From an uncultured Oscillospiraceae bacterium (GTDB taxonomy: Bacteria; Bacillota; Clostridia; Oscillospirales; Oscillospiraceae): a DNA stretch of 12,312 bases. The notes beneath the pieces were generated by a model, which saw only the letters and a program-made list of their open reading frames with translations, searched no databases and was not told the DNA's origin. A program made the position numbers and the translations under genes. Location: contig CAKUNB010000040.1 of assembly GCA_934668285.1 (NCBI GenBank), positions 1 to 12,312 of the forward strand. Direction: 5' to 3'. Positions 1 through 5,887 of this stretch are shown in pieces (positions within the stretch are counted from its first letter, which is position 1; every line of letters starts with the position of its first letter).

Positions 1-104
1 GGCCGTGGCAATCTCGCAGAATAGTCTTGATTTTCTGGTAGTTTTCGGCGAATTCGGAACTTCCTGCACGAGATTGCCACGTCGCTTCGCTCCTCGCAAT
101 GACA
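1..104. repeat. MITE-like repeat, copy A (left end cut off by window edge)
   Basis: The copy runs from GGCCGTGGCAATCTCG at the left edge, through an AT-richer core (about 17-68), to the inverted terminal segment at 69-104, which reads CGAGATTGCCACG and ends in CCTCGCAATGACA. The outer ATTGCGAGG of the left end lies outside the window. No coding capacity. It carries no transposase, so any mobility would have to be supplied in trans. Confidence 0.75.
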
Positions 105-130
105 CGTGGGGTAGTTTTTTGTTACGCTGG

Positions 131-153
131 GATGCAGCCCATCGGGCTGCATC
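131..153. repeat. Perfect 10-bp palindrome following copy A
   Basis: Arms GATGCAGCCC (131-140) and GGGCTGCATC (144-153) surround a 3-base loop ATC. It is followed by CAGACTGTCAAA and then the start of repeat copy B. The same arrangement, with a different stem sequence, occurs at 3669-3737. Confidence 0.8.
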
Positions 154-160
154 TCAGACT

Positions 161-303
161 GTCAAAGAAGTCCGATTTTGTCATTGCGAGGCCGCTTGCG
201 GCCGTGGCAATCTCGCAGAATAGTCTTGATTTTCTGGTAGTTTTCGGCGAATTCGGAACTTCCTGCACGAGATTGCAACGTCGCTTCGCTCCTCGCAATG
301 ACA
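161..303. repeat. MITE-like repeat, copy B (complete, with lead-in)
   Basis: This is the one complete copy. A lead-in similar to GTCAAAGAAGTCCGATTTT (161-179) precedes terminal inverted repeats of about 36 bases. The left end starts TGTCATTGCGAGG (178-190) and closes with GTGGCAATCTCG; the right end (268-303) is its inverted match, ending CCTCGCAATGACA. The outer 13 bases of the two ends match exactly, the middle ten differ, and the inner 13 nearly match. The core of about 50 bases has no open frame worth calling. Internal structure and dispersal resemble non-autonomous palindromic elements common in bacterial intergenic DNA; the family is not identified. Confidence 0.75.
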
Positions 304-329
304 CGTGGGGTAGTTTTTTGTCACGCTGG

Positions 330-352
330 GATGCAGCCCATCGGGCTGCATC
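330..352. repeat. Second copy of the 10-bp palindrome, followed by T-run
   Basis: Same stem as at 131-153 (GATGCAGCCC / GGGCTGCATC), here followed directly by TTTTTT (353-358). In form this would work as an intrinsic terminator for plus-strand transcription, but no gene lies upstream within the window, so it is listed as a repeat with terminator-like form. Confidence 0.65.
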
Positions 353-492
353 TTTTTTGGTACGCCAGAAGATGGACTCGAATAGTTGCAATAAGCCACC
401 GATGCAACAGGAAGCTCTAAAAGTTACATCAAAACTCCAAGAAAGCTGCCGGTGGCAGCTTGTTGGACTGCGGTGGTAGCTTTTGGACGCTA
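353..492. other. Intergenic stretch with one small hairpin
   Basis: No credible gene is visible. The only structure seen is an 8-bp hairpin, AAGCTGCC (443-450) with GGCAGCTT (454-461) around GGT. The open frames crossing this stretch on either strand have no good ribosome binding site and run through the repeats. Confidence 0.6.
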
Positions 493-660
493 ATGATATA
501 TCGCTGCGCGATGTGATATACGGCCAAGCCGTATGATATACTTGCTGCGCAAGCATGATATAATATCCGTTCCTCCACATGCCGCAGGCATATATCATCG
601 CACGAAAGTGCGATATCATATCGAAGATATATCACCCGTTCCGATAGGAACGGATATCAT
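493..660. repeat. Array of seven short hairpins with TGATATA-like spacers
   Basis: Seven consecutive small perfect stem-loops lie in 168 bases: ATCGC/GCGAT (500-512), ATACGGC/GCCGTAT (518-534), CTTGC/GCAAG (541-553), ATGCC/GGCAT (579-591), ATCGCAC/GTGCGAT (597-614), ATATC/GATAT (618-630) and CCGTTCC/GGAACGG (636-653). Loops are 3-4 bases (TGC, CAA, TGC, GCA, GAAA, GAA, GATA). Spacers read TGATATA in the left half and the inverted form (TATATCA, ATATCAT) in the right half. ATATCCGTTCC at 563-573 is also complementary to 647-657, so a larger fold enclosing the right half is possible. Stem sequences differ, so this is not a CRISPR array or a simple tandem repeat. Function unknown. Confidence 0.8.
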
Positions 661-661
661 T

Positions 662-702
662 AAAAGTACCCTCTTTTGCCCAAGGCAAAAGAGGGTACTT
701 TT
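662..702 (-). terminator. Perfect 19-bp terminator hairpin after tRNA-Leu
   Basis: Arms at 662-680 and 684-702 are perfectly complementary over 19 bases around a 3-base loop. Each strand starts with AAAA and ends with TTTT, so the fold is a bidirectional intrinsic terminator in form. It begins one base beyond the encoded CCA end of the tRNA, which fits termination of that transcript. It would also block read-through from the hairpin array side. Confidence 0.85.
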
Positions 703-703
703 A

Positions 704-791
704 TGGTGCGCGAGGCGGGAGTTGAACCCGCACGTCCGGAGTGGACACTAGAACCTGAATCTAGCGAGTCTACCAATTCCACCACTCGCGC
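704..791 (-). tRNA. tRNA-Leu (CAG anticodon), CCA encoded
   Basis: The complement of 704-791 folds as a class II tRNA. The acceptor stem pairs GCGCGAG (5' end, 785-791) with CTCGCGC, followed by the discriminator A and an encoded CCA (704-706). The anticodon arm is CTAGA-TTCAGGT-TCTAG, placing CAG at the anticodon and reading leucine codon CUG. A long variable arm (GTCC/GGAC) and a T arm GCGGG-TTCAACT-CCCGC are present, as expected for tRNA-Leu. CTG is visibly the most frequent leucine codon in the neighbouring genes. The gene has its own promoter (818-846) and terminator (662-702), so it is a single-gene transcription unit. Confidence 0.97.
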
Positions 792-817
792 ATGTGCTAT
801 CTTCCGACTGCTCGGAT

Positions 818-846
818 ATTGTAGCACAAATCCTGTGGGTTGTCAA
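818..846 (-). promoter_or_regulatory. Housekeeping-type promoter for tRNA-Leu
   Basis: On the minus strand, a perfect -35 TTGACA (841-846) and a near-perfect -10 TACAAT (818-823) are separated by exactly 17 bases (824-840). The start point should fall near 811, about 20 bases before the mature tRNA 5' end. It lies in the 97-base gap between the tRNA and the citrate synthase stop codon. Confidence 0.9.
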
Positions 847-888
847 TCCTTTTTTTGTATTTTTACCGCGAGGCGGCGCAAAATGGTT

Positions 889-2259
889 TCACCGCTCGGC
901 AAACGGGACATACTCTCTGTGGCGCAGCAGCGGCTTATAGGCCGGGCGGTAGATGCGGCCGCCGGTGAGCACCTCTTCCATCCGGTGCGCACACCAGCCG
1001 GTGATACGCGCGATGGCAAACAGCGGCGTGAACAGATCCGGCGGGATATTCAGCATCCGGTAAATCAGGCCGGAATACATATCCACGTTGGCGCACATGA
1101 CCTTTTCGCTGCCGGTGATCTCGGCAAACACCTTGGGCGTTACGCGCTCGATTGCCTCCATCAGCTCCAGCTCCTCCAACATCCCGCGCTGCTCGGCGAG
1201 CCTCCGCGCGCCGCGCTTGAGGATTACGGTACGCGGGTCGGAGAGCGTATAGACCGCGTGTCCCATGCCGTAGACAAGGCCGCTCTTATCGCCGACCTCG
1301 CCGTTGAGAATCCGGCGGACGTAGGCGGCGACCTGTTCATCGTCCTTCCAGTCCGCGACATTCTGCTTGACTTCCTCAAACTGCCGCAGCACCTGCCGGT
1401 TCGCGCCGCCGTGCTTCGGGCCCTTCAGCGAGCCGACCGCCGCCGCGATGGCGGAGTAGGTATCCGTGCCGGTCGAGGACACGCAGCGGCAGGAGAACGT
1501 CGAGTTGTTGCCGCCGCCGTGCTCGGCATGGCAGACCAGACACAGATCGAGCAGCCGCGCCTCCTCGTGGGTAAACTGCTTGTCCGGCCGGATCATGCGC
1601 AAAAAGTTCTCCGCGATCGACAGACCCGGCTCCGGACGGTGGAGATAAAGGCTGTCGTTTTCGAAATAATGACGCTTTACAACATACGCATACGCGACGA
1701 TCACCGGGAAGCGGGCCACCAGCTCAATGGACTGCCGCATCATATTCTCAACCGACAGATCGTCCGGCGTCGGGTCGTTGGAGTACAGCGCCAGCACCGA
1801 GCGGCCGAGCTTGTTCATGATATCGTGGCTGGGATTCTTGAGGATCATGTCCTCGGTAAAGTTCTCGGGCAGCGCGGTGTTCTCATGGAGCAGCGCCTCG
1901 AACATCTCCAGCCGCTTCTTCGTCGGGAGATTGCCGAACAGGAGCAGATACGCCGTCTCGGAAAAGCCGAAGCGCCCCTCGCGGATGTAGGCCTCGACCA
2001 GCTCCGAAAGATCGTAGCCGCGATAGATCAGGCGGCCCTCCATCGGCTCGCGCTCGCCGTCGACCATGCGGTAGCCGAGAACGTTGCCGACCTTCGTGCA
2101 GCCGATCATCACGCCGGTGCCGTCGTCGTTACGCAGACCGCGCTTGATATTGCTGTTGGTTTTTGCCTCCTGTTTCAGGCTGTAATGAATCTGATAATCC
2201 GCGCATAGGCTGTGGAGAAGCTCGTTGGAGATATCCGACAGCGGTCTGTTCTCGTTCAT
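889..2259 (-). CDS. gltA: Citrate synthase (Si-type, citrate/2-methylcitrate synthase family)
   Basis: 456 aa. It condenses oxaloacetate with acetyl-CoA to citrate, or with propionyl-CoA in methylcitrate synthases; cytosolic. Visible catalytic features are His247 in AEHGG, His283 in GPKHGGA, His334 in GHAVY and the aspartate Asp393 in NVDMYSG, with Arg418 and Arg426 in ARITGWCAHR. These correspond to the His-His-Asp triad and substrate arginines of the family. The roughly 70-residue N-terminal stretch before EGRLIYRGYD is usual for the longer clostridial form. The start at 2259 is chosen for its GGGGTGAG ribosome binding site 5-9 bases upstream; an in-frame extension upstream would run through the promoter (2288-2316). 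This is unrelated in fold to the Re-citrate synthase found in some clostridia. Citrate and methylcitrate specificity cannot be told apart by eye. Confidence 0.95.
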   Translation of the reverse strand: MNENRPLSDISNELLHSLCADYQIHYSLKQEAKTNSNIKRGLRNDDGTGVMIGCTKVGNVLGYRMVDGEREPMEGRLIYRGYDLSELVEAYIREGRFGFSETAYLLLFGNLPTKKRLEMFEALLHENTALPENFTEDMILKNPSHDIMNKLGRSVLALYSNDPTPDDLSVENMMRQSIELVARFPVIVAYAYVVKRHYFENDSLYLHRPEPGLSIAENFLRMIRPDKQFTHEEARLLDLCLVCHAEHGGGNNSTFSCRCVSSTGTDTYSAIAAAVGSLKGPKHGGANRQVLRQFEEVKQNVADWKDDEQVAAYVRRILNGEVGDKSGLVYGMGHAVYTLSDPRTVILKRGARRLAEQRGMLEELELMEAIERVTPKVFAEITGSEKVMCANVDMYSGLIYRMLNIPPDLFTPLFAIARITGWCAHRMEEVLTGGRIYRPAYKPLLRHREYVPFAER

Positions 2260-2287
2260 CCGCTCACCCCGTTTCAAAATTTTCTTT

Positions 2288-2316
2288 ATTCTACCAAAGT
2301 ATTCGTCCGCCGTCAA
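2288..2316 (-). promoter_or_regulatory. Promoter for citrate synthase
   Basis: On the minus strand, -35 TTGACG (2311-2316) and -10 TAGAAT (2288-2293) are spaced by 17 bases, giving a short leader of about 25 bases before the citrate synthase start at 2259. It sits inside the 83-base gap shared with the divergent SpoIID-family gene. No equally clear plus-strand promoter for that gene is seen. Confidence 0.8.
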
Positions 2317-2342
2317 GCCGATTACCGAAAAGGAGTACAAAA

Positions 2343-3329
2343 ATGAAGGATACCATGTTGCCAAGTCTGATTTCTGGTCTGCTCTGCTTTGTCTTTTTGC
2401 TGCTGCCGCTCCCGCGCGCCGCCGGTAAGGAGCCGGTCGAGGCGCCGCCCGCAACGGAGGCCGCGTCCGAGCAGACCGAGCCGCCGACCGAAGCGCCCAC
2501 AGAGCCGCAGCCGCCCTTCGACAGCGCGACGGACATCACCCTGCGCACGCAGGAGGGCGAGCTTCTGACCCTGCCGCTGGACAAGTACCTGACCGGCGTA
2601 CTGCTCGCCGAAATGCCGTCAGACTTCCCCGCCGCCGCGCTGCAGGCGCAGGCCATCGCGGCCCGTACATTTACGCTGCAAAAAATCAACATGCGCAAGC
2701 ACACCGACGCCGACGTCTGCGCGGACAGCGCGTGCTGTCAGGGCTGGCGCAGCCCCGAGGGTGAGGACTGCGCAGCTTTGGAGGCCGCCGTGCAGAGCAC
2801 CGACGGGCTGGTCGTCACCTATCACGACGCGCTGATCGACGCGACCTTTTTCTCCTGTGACGGCGGCCGGACGGAATCCGCGCTTGCCGTCTGGGGCAGC
2901 GACATCGCCTATCTCCAATCGGTCGACAGTCCGCAAAGCAGCGACAGCCGCAGCTATGCCGAGGAAAAGCGCTTTGAAGAAGCGGAGCTGCTGGAGCTGC
3001 TGCGCGCCGCGTACCCCTCGCTGGAGCTGGGCGAGGCGCCGTGGTTTCAGAATCTGACCTACACCGACGGCGGCGGGCTGGCCACCGCCGAGGTCGGCGG
3101 CGTTACCCTGACCGGTCCCGAGCTGCGCCGACTGCTCGGCCTGCGCTCAACGGACATGACGATCACCCAGCAGGACGGCAGCGTGCTCATCTCGACCAAC
3201 GGCTTTGGCCACCGCGTCGGTCTGAGCCAGTACGGCGCAAAGGCTATGGCCGAGGCCGGCAGCGACTTTGCCGAAATCCTGACCCACTACTACCGGAACA
3301 CCGCCCTCCGCCGCCTCGTCCGCGGCTAA
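2343..3329 (+). CDS. Secreted SpoIID/LytB-domain protein (probable lytic transglycosylase)
   Basis: 328 aa. SpoIID cleaves glycan strands during engulfment in sporulation; LytB-type relatives act in other wall remodelling. Residues 4-28 form a hydrophobic signal or anchor segment. A Pro/Thr/Glu-rich linker (about 30-58) leads to the SpoIID domain (about 63-325). The likely catalytic glutamate is Glu90 in YLTGVLLAEMP. SCDGGRTE (171-178) and the C-terminal GHRVGLSQYGAKAM match conserved family motifs. His120, Cys126 and Cys132 have an H-x5-C-x5-C spacing that, from memory, matches a zinc site reported in the Clostridioides SpoIID structure. The start at 2343 has AAAAGGAG 7 bases upstream; earlier in-frame starts lie inside the citrate synthase gene. 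Whether it is sporulation-specific cannot be told: no sporulation sigma promoter is evident. Confidence 0.9.
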   Translation: MKDTMLPSLISGLLCFVFLLLPLPRAAGKEPVEAPPATEAASEQTEPPTEAPTEPQPPFDSATDITLRTQEGELLTLPLDKYLTGVLLAEMPSDFPAAALQAQAIAARTFTLQKINMRKHTDADVCADSACCQGWRSPEGEDCAALEAAVQSTDGLVVTYHDALIDATFFSCDGGRTESALAVWGSDIAYLQSVDSPQSSDSRSYAEEKRFEEAELLELLRAAYPSLELGEAPWFQNLTYTDGGGLATAEVGGVTLTGPELRRLLGLRSTDMTITQQDGSVLISTNGFGHRVGLSQYGAKAMAEAGSDFAEILTHYYRNTALRRLVRG

Positions 3330-3517
3330 CCCCGCAGCGCACCCCGCCCCGCAGCGCCTCGGCTCCTTTTGAAGAAGCCGGTGCCGCAGGGCGGGCGTTT
3401 ATTTTATATAGTATACATAGAGAAAGCCGCTGCCAGAGGGTAGTCAAAAAGTACACGTTTTGAACACCTTTGGCTTTTTGGTCCTTTGATTGTGAGCACG
3501 AAAAATGCTTTGTCACG

Positions 3518-3571
3518 TCAAAAAAATCCCCCGACCACGTCATTGCGAGGCCGCAGGCCGTGGGAATCTGT
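3518..3571. repeat. MITE-like repeat, copy C (left end only)
   Basis: A lead-in of TCAAAAAAATCCCCC type is followed by GTCATTGCGAGGCCGCAGGCC and GTGGGAATCTG. This corresponds to the left terminal segment of copies B and D. The sequence after 3571 does not match the core of the other copies, so this is a solo end or a decayed copy. Its inner palindrome (GGCC-GCA-GGCC) differs from those of the other copies. Confidence 0.65.
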
Positions 3572-3636
3572 GATAATTTCAAAGGCTATGCAGAGTCTGC
3601 GGTAAAATGATAGTCTTTGTTTCATCGCTTTTCCAC

Positions 3637-3664
3637 GTCCCCTCCGCCCTCGGGCGGAGGGGAC
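3637..3664. repeat. 12-bp GC-rich palindrome
   Basis: GTCCCCTCCGCC (3637-3648) pairs perfectly with GGCGGAGGGGAC (3653-3664) around CTCG. It stands four bases before the next palindrome. No T-run follows on either strand that would make a standard terminator. Confidence 0.75.
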
Positions 3665-3668
3665 AAAC

Positions 3669-3699
3669 AAAGGGCATGAGGCGCGGCCTCATGCCCTTT
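3669..3699. repeat. 14-bp palindrome leading into copy D
   Basis: AAAGGGCATGAGGC (3669-3682) pairs perfectly with 3686-3699 around GCG. It is followed by CAGACTGTCAAA and the MITE-like copy D, the same order as the palindrome at 131-153 and copy B, although the stem sequence is unrelated. Confidence 0.8.
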
Positions 3700-3815
3700 C
3701 AGACTGTCAAAAAAAGCCCGATTCTGTCATTGCGAGGCCCTGAAAGGGCCGTGGCAATCTCGCAGAATTGGTTTGATTTTCCAACAGATTTCGGCGAATT
3801 CGAAACTGCCTGCAC
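3700..3815. repeat. MITE-like repeat, copy D (right end replaced)
   Basis: The lead-in CAGACTGTCAAA (3700-3711) and the left end TGTCATTGCGAGG are followed by a GGCCCT-GAA-AGGGCC hairpin, GTGGCAATCTCGCAGAAT, and a core close to that of copies A and B (TTTCGGCGAATTC, then CTGCCTGCAC). Exactly where copies A and B continue into the inverted right end (after TGCAC), this copy continues instead into a different hairpin (3817-3838). Confidence 0.75.
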
Positions 3816-3843
3816 CGGCGGGGTGAGGGCACCCCGCCCTACG
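3811..3843. repeat. TGCAC / CTACG-flanked hairpin 1
   Basis: TGCAC (3811-3815) is followed by GGCGGGGTG (3817-3825), loop AGGG, CACCCCGCC (3830-3838) and CTACG (3839-3843). The same layout with another stem recurs at 3862-3893, and an inverted near-copy of this one occurs at 12052-12083. Confidence 0.75.
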
Positions 3844-3861
3844 AACATAAACGATACTGTC

Positions 3862-3893
3862 TGCACGGGCCGATGAGGGTATCGGCCCCTACG
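3862..3893. repeat. TGCAC / CTACG-flanked hairpin 2
   Basis: TGCAC (3862-3866) is followed by GGGCCGAT (3867-3874), loop GAGGGT, ATCGGCCC (3881-3888) and CTACG (3889-3893). The flanks and part of the loop match hairpin 1, while the stem differs on both arms in a compensating way. Confidence 0.75.
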
Positions 3894-3960
3894 CGTTAAA
3901 TGACGCTACGTGCAACGCAGGCGCTGGTGGGCGCCCGCGTGCGTATGGCGATATTTTTCC

Positions 3961-4767
3961 TCAGAAGCTGCCGCTGCGGCCGCCGTGGGAGGTGCCGGAG
4001 GAGCTGGTGTGGGAGGAGCTGTTGCTGTCGTTGTCCTTGGGCTTCGGCGTGGCGGTCACGGTGCTGTAGAGGAACAGGTCGCGATCCATCGTCAGCTGCA
4101 TGCTGTCGCGGCAGACATAGCTGTTCGCGGCAGCCTGCGCACGGACGGTTTTCAGCGCGCCCTTGTAGCCCGCCATGACAACAAAGGCCAGCACGATGCC
4201 GATAGCCAACGCGAGCAGAATCCAGCCGGCGCCGGGCAGGAAGGATTCGCTGCCGCTGTCAGTCTCCGGCAGCGTACCGTCTTCCGTATAGAGGACGGAA
4301 TAGACGATTTCGTTGCAGCTTTCGGCGAATTTCCAGAAGGCCTCGTTGTATTCCAGCGACCGCAGGGACGGCAGGAACGCCTCGTCGAGCCGGTCCATCG
4401 CGTTGTCGCCGAAGACATACTCGCCGACACCGGCGGTGGTGTAGGCATAGTTCCGCGTGTCGCCGTCGACGCTGACAAGCAGCAGAATGCCGTCGTTGCC
4501 GTCCATGCCGTAGCCGTTGTAATCGTAGAAGTCGTCGGCGTATTCCGTGGCGGTCTTGCCGTCAAGCGAGGTAACGGTGACGATGGCAACGTCAAAATTC
4601 AGGTCGATGCTGATTGCGTCAAGATGCTCAGCCAGCGCAAGCTGCTCCTCCTCGGTCAGCAGGCCCGCGCCGTCGATGAGGCGGGCGGGATGATCCTCCT
4701 CCGCAGAAACGGACAGGACGGGCAGCAGGCACAGCAACAGCGCCAGAACGATACATAATTTCTTCAT
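3961..4767 (-). CDS. ydjH: TPM-domain membrane protein (YdjH-like)
   Basis: 268 aa; last gene of the minus-strand operon. Residues 1-22 form a signal peptide (MKKLCIVLALLLCLLPVLSV, then Ala). A TPM domain (Psb32/YgcG type) spans about 27-163, with the typical RLIDGAGLLTEEE start and NDGILLLVS strand. A transmembrane helix follows at about 181-199. The tail is charged, then Ser/Gly/His-rich (245-268). The start at 4767 is chosen over an upstream in-frame ATG at 4821, because GGAGGG stands 7 bases before it and the upstream one lies inside ydjG. The spacer to ydjG is 13 bases. In B. subtilis YdjH is a membrane protein encoded with PspA, YdjG and YdjI. Its biochemical role is unknown; TPM domains have also been called phosphatase-like in plants. 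Confidence 0.87.
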   Translation of the reverse strand: MKKLCIVLALLLCLLPVLSVSAEEDHPARLIDGAGLLTEEEQLALAEHLDAISIDLNFDVAIVTVTSLDGKTATEYADDFYDYNGYGMDGNDGILLLVSVDGDTRNYAYTTAGVGEYVFGDNAMDRLDEAFLPSLRSLEYNEAFWKFAESCNEIVYSVLYTEDGTLPETDSGSESFLPGAGWILLALAIGIVLAFVVMAGYKGALKTVRAQAAANSYVCRDSMQLTMDRDLFLYSTVTATPKPKDNDSNSSSHTSSSGTSHGGRSGSF

Positions 4768-4780
4768 CACAGCGCCCTCC

Positions 4781-5872
4781 TTACAGAATGCCCAACACCC
4801 GCAGAAGCAGGATGACGGCATACGAAATGGCGGACAGGCTCAGCGCCCAGATCGCCCAGTACTTCCAGTAGAGCTTTTTGTCCATCGGCAGATCGCCGAC
4901 GAGCTTGCCGGTCTGGCCGTTCATGGCGAAGGGATAGCGCTTGCCGTTCCACGTGACATTGAGCAGCCACACGGGGTACAGCGCGTAGTTCGTCTTCTGC
5001 TCGCTCAGGCTGATGTTGCTCTTTTCGGCCACGACGCTGTCGTAGTCCGGCGCGGTCGCGGCGAACAGCCGCTCGGTGCTCGTGCGGATGCGCTGATTGA
5101 CGCGCGGCACGCACTCTTCAGAGGACACGTCATAGCGGTCGGCGACAAAGCCGGACAGATAGGCGGTCTGGAAGTCCACGGCGTCGGAAAAGTCGAACGG
5201 CTCGATGGATTCCATCATATCGTCGGGCATTTTGGTCGAGCCGTCCATCGGGACGTGCTCAAAGGCGACGGAGCCCTGCCGCAGGAGCATGTAATGCTGC
5301 GTCTCGGTATAGTCGTTATCCGAGTCGCTCCAATGGCGCGTGCGCGTGGCGTGGTAGCGGATGTTTGCGTCGGTCTTCGCGTCGAAGAGCCAGTAGGGGA
5401 CGTAAACGCCCTTGATCTCGTCGAGCTGGTGCTCGCTGCGGAAGCGCTTGGGCAGGAGCTTCTTGCCCTTGAAGTGGTTGAGCAGCGCCTGCTTTGCGGC
5501 CTGCTTATCCAGCTTGAAGGGCAGGATGTAGTCGGGCTTCAGCTCGCCCGCGACGCGGCCGGTCAGGATAACGGGGTTGCCGCAGAAGGGGCAGCTCATC
5601 GCGGCGGTCGTCTCGTCGGCGACGATGGCCGCGCCGCAGGACTGGCAGGTATAGACAGAGGCATTCTCATCTGCCCACTGCTGGCCGTCCTGCTCCGTTT
5701 CCCAGACGGGCTCGGTGTCCTCCTGCTCATTTTTCAGCACATCGTCGTACTCCTTGAGCATCTCGACATCGAGGTTCGTTCCGCAGAAGGGACAGGTCAT
5801 CTGCTGCGCGTTGCTGTCGAATTCCAGCTTGCCGCCGCAGCAGGGGCATTTATACTCCAATAAAACAGCCAT
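4781..5872 (-). CDS. ydjG: Zinc-ribbon tail-anchored membrane protein (YdjG-like)
   Basis: 363 aa; middle gene of the operon. Two zinc ribbons occupy the N-terminus: Cys9, Cys12, Cys27 and Cys30, then Cys76, Cys79, Cys94 and Cys97, separated by an acidic linker (about 41-70). A mixed alpha/beta region (about 105-330) contains conserved-looking KGVYVPYWLFDA and YALYPVWLLNVTWNGK. One hydrophobic helix (about 338-360) ends the protein, suggesting a tail anchor with the ribbons in the cytosol. GGAGG lies upstream of the ATG at 5872, and the spacer to ydjI is 15 bases. B. subtilis YdjG has been annotated as replication-factor-like because of its ribbons, but genetics places it with YdjH and YdjI at the membrane. 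No helicase motifs are visible here. Confidence 0.87.
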   Translation of the reverse strand: MAVLLEYKCPCCGGKLEFDSNAQQMTCPFCGTNLDVEMLKEYDDVLKNEQEDTEPVWETEQDGQQWADENASVYTCQSCGAAIVADETTAAMSCPFCGNPVILTGRVAGELKPDYILPFKLDKQAAKQALLNHFKGKKLLPKRFRSEHQLDEIKGVYVPYWLFDAKTDANIRYHATRTRHWSDSDNDYTETQHYMLLRQGSVAFEHVPMDGSTKMPDDMMESIEPFDFSDAVDFQTAYLSGFVADRYDVSSEECVPRVNQRIRTSTERLFAATAPDYDSVVAEKSNISLSEQKTNYALYPVWLLNVTWNGKRYPFAMNGQTGKLVGDLPMDKKLYWKYWAIWALSLSAISYAVILLLRVLGIL

Positions 5873-5887
5873 TGCCGTTCCTCCCTC

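Larger units (their letters stand above)
1..352. repeat. 199-bp-period direct duplication of a MITE-like element
   Basis: Bases 1-153 recur at 200-352 with only two substitutions that I can see (position 77 C against 276 A, and 125 T against 324 C), giving a 199-bp period. Each unit contains an element with an ATTGCGAGG-type end, an internal segment of about 45 bases, the inverted other end, and then a short palindrome. After the second copy the sequence diverges at 353. Near identity suggests a recent tandem duplication or recombination between two inserted copies. The first copy is cut by the window edge. Short open frames here are not credible genes. Confidence 0.9.
3330..3960. other. 631-base gene-free repeat island
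   Basis: No credible gene is visible. From about 3518 onward it is largely made of dispersed repeats and hairpins, listed separately. The first part (3330-3517) is GC-rich next to the SpoIID-family stop and then AT-rich around 3400-3420. I see no recognisable feature there beyond a weak hairpin at 3361-3379. I found no convincing terminator with a T-run for either flanking gene. Confidence 0.6.

Noticed and set aside
122..619. Minus-strand open frame of about 165 codons across the repeats at the left end
   Set aside because: It passes through both MITE-like copies and the hairpin array, with no ribosome binding site and no motif; the reading is only repeat sequence.
493..660. CRISPR array
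   Set aside because: The constant parts are only about seven bases, vary in orientation, and the variable parts are self-complementary. No cas gene is present.
866..876. Terminator after citrate synthase (CCGC / GCGG)
   Set aside because: Only four base pairs, and on the minus strand it is followed by A-rich, not T-rich, sequence.
676..2208. Long plus-strand open frame opposite citrate synthase (about 510 codons)
   Set aside because: It overlaps the tRNA and its promoter, lies fully antisense to a gene with all catalytic residues, and its translation is Arg/His/Ala-rich without recognisable motifs. It is a GC-rich shadow frame.
2260..2342. Sporulation sigma-factor promoter for the SpoIID-family gene
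   Set aside because: I looked for sigma-E, sigma-F and sigma-G type boxes in the 83-base gap and found no convincing pair.
3361..3379. Terminator after the SpoIID-family gene (CGGCTCCTT / AAGAAGCCG)
   Set aside because: The stem has a mismatch and the nearest T-rich stretch is more than 20 bases further on.
3900..3960. Terminator for the ydjI-ydjG-ydjH operon (GGCGC / GCGCC around 3919-3938)
   Set aside because: A weak GC stem with a bulge can be drawn, but no T-run follows on the minus strand, so I do not call it.
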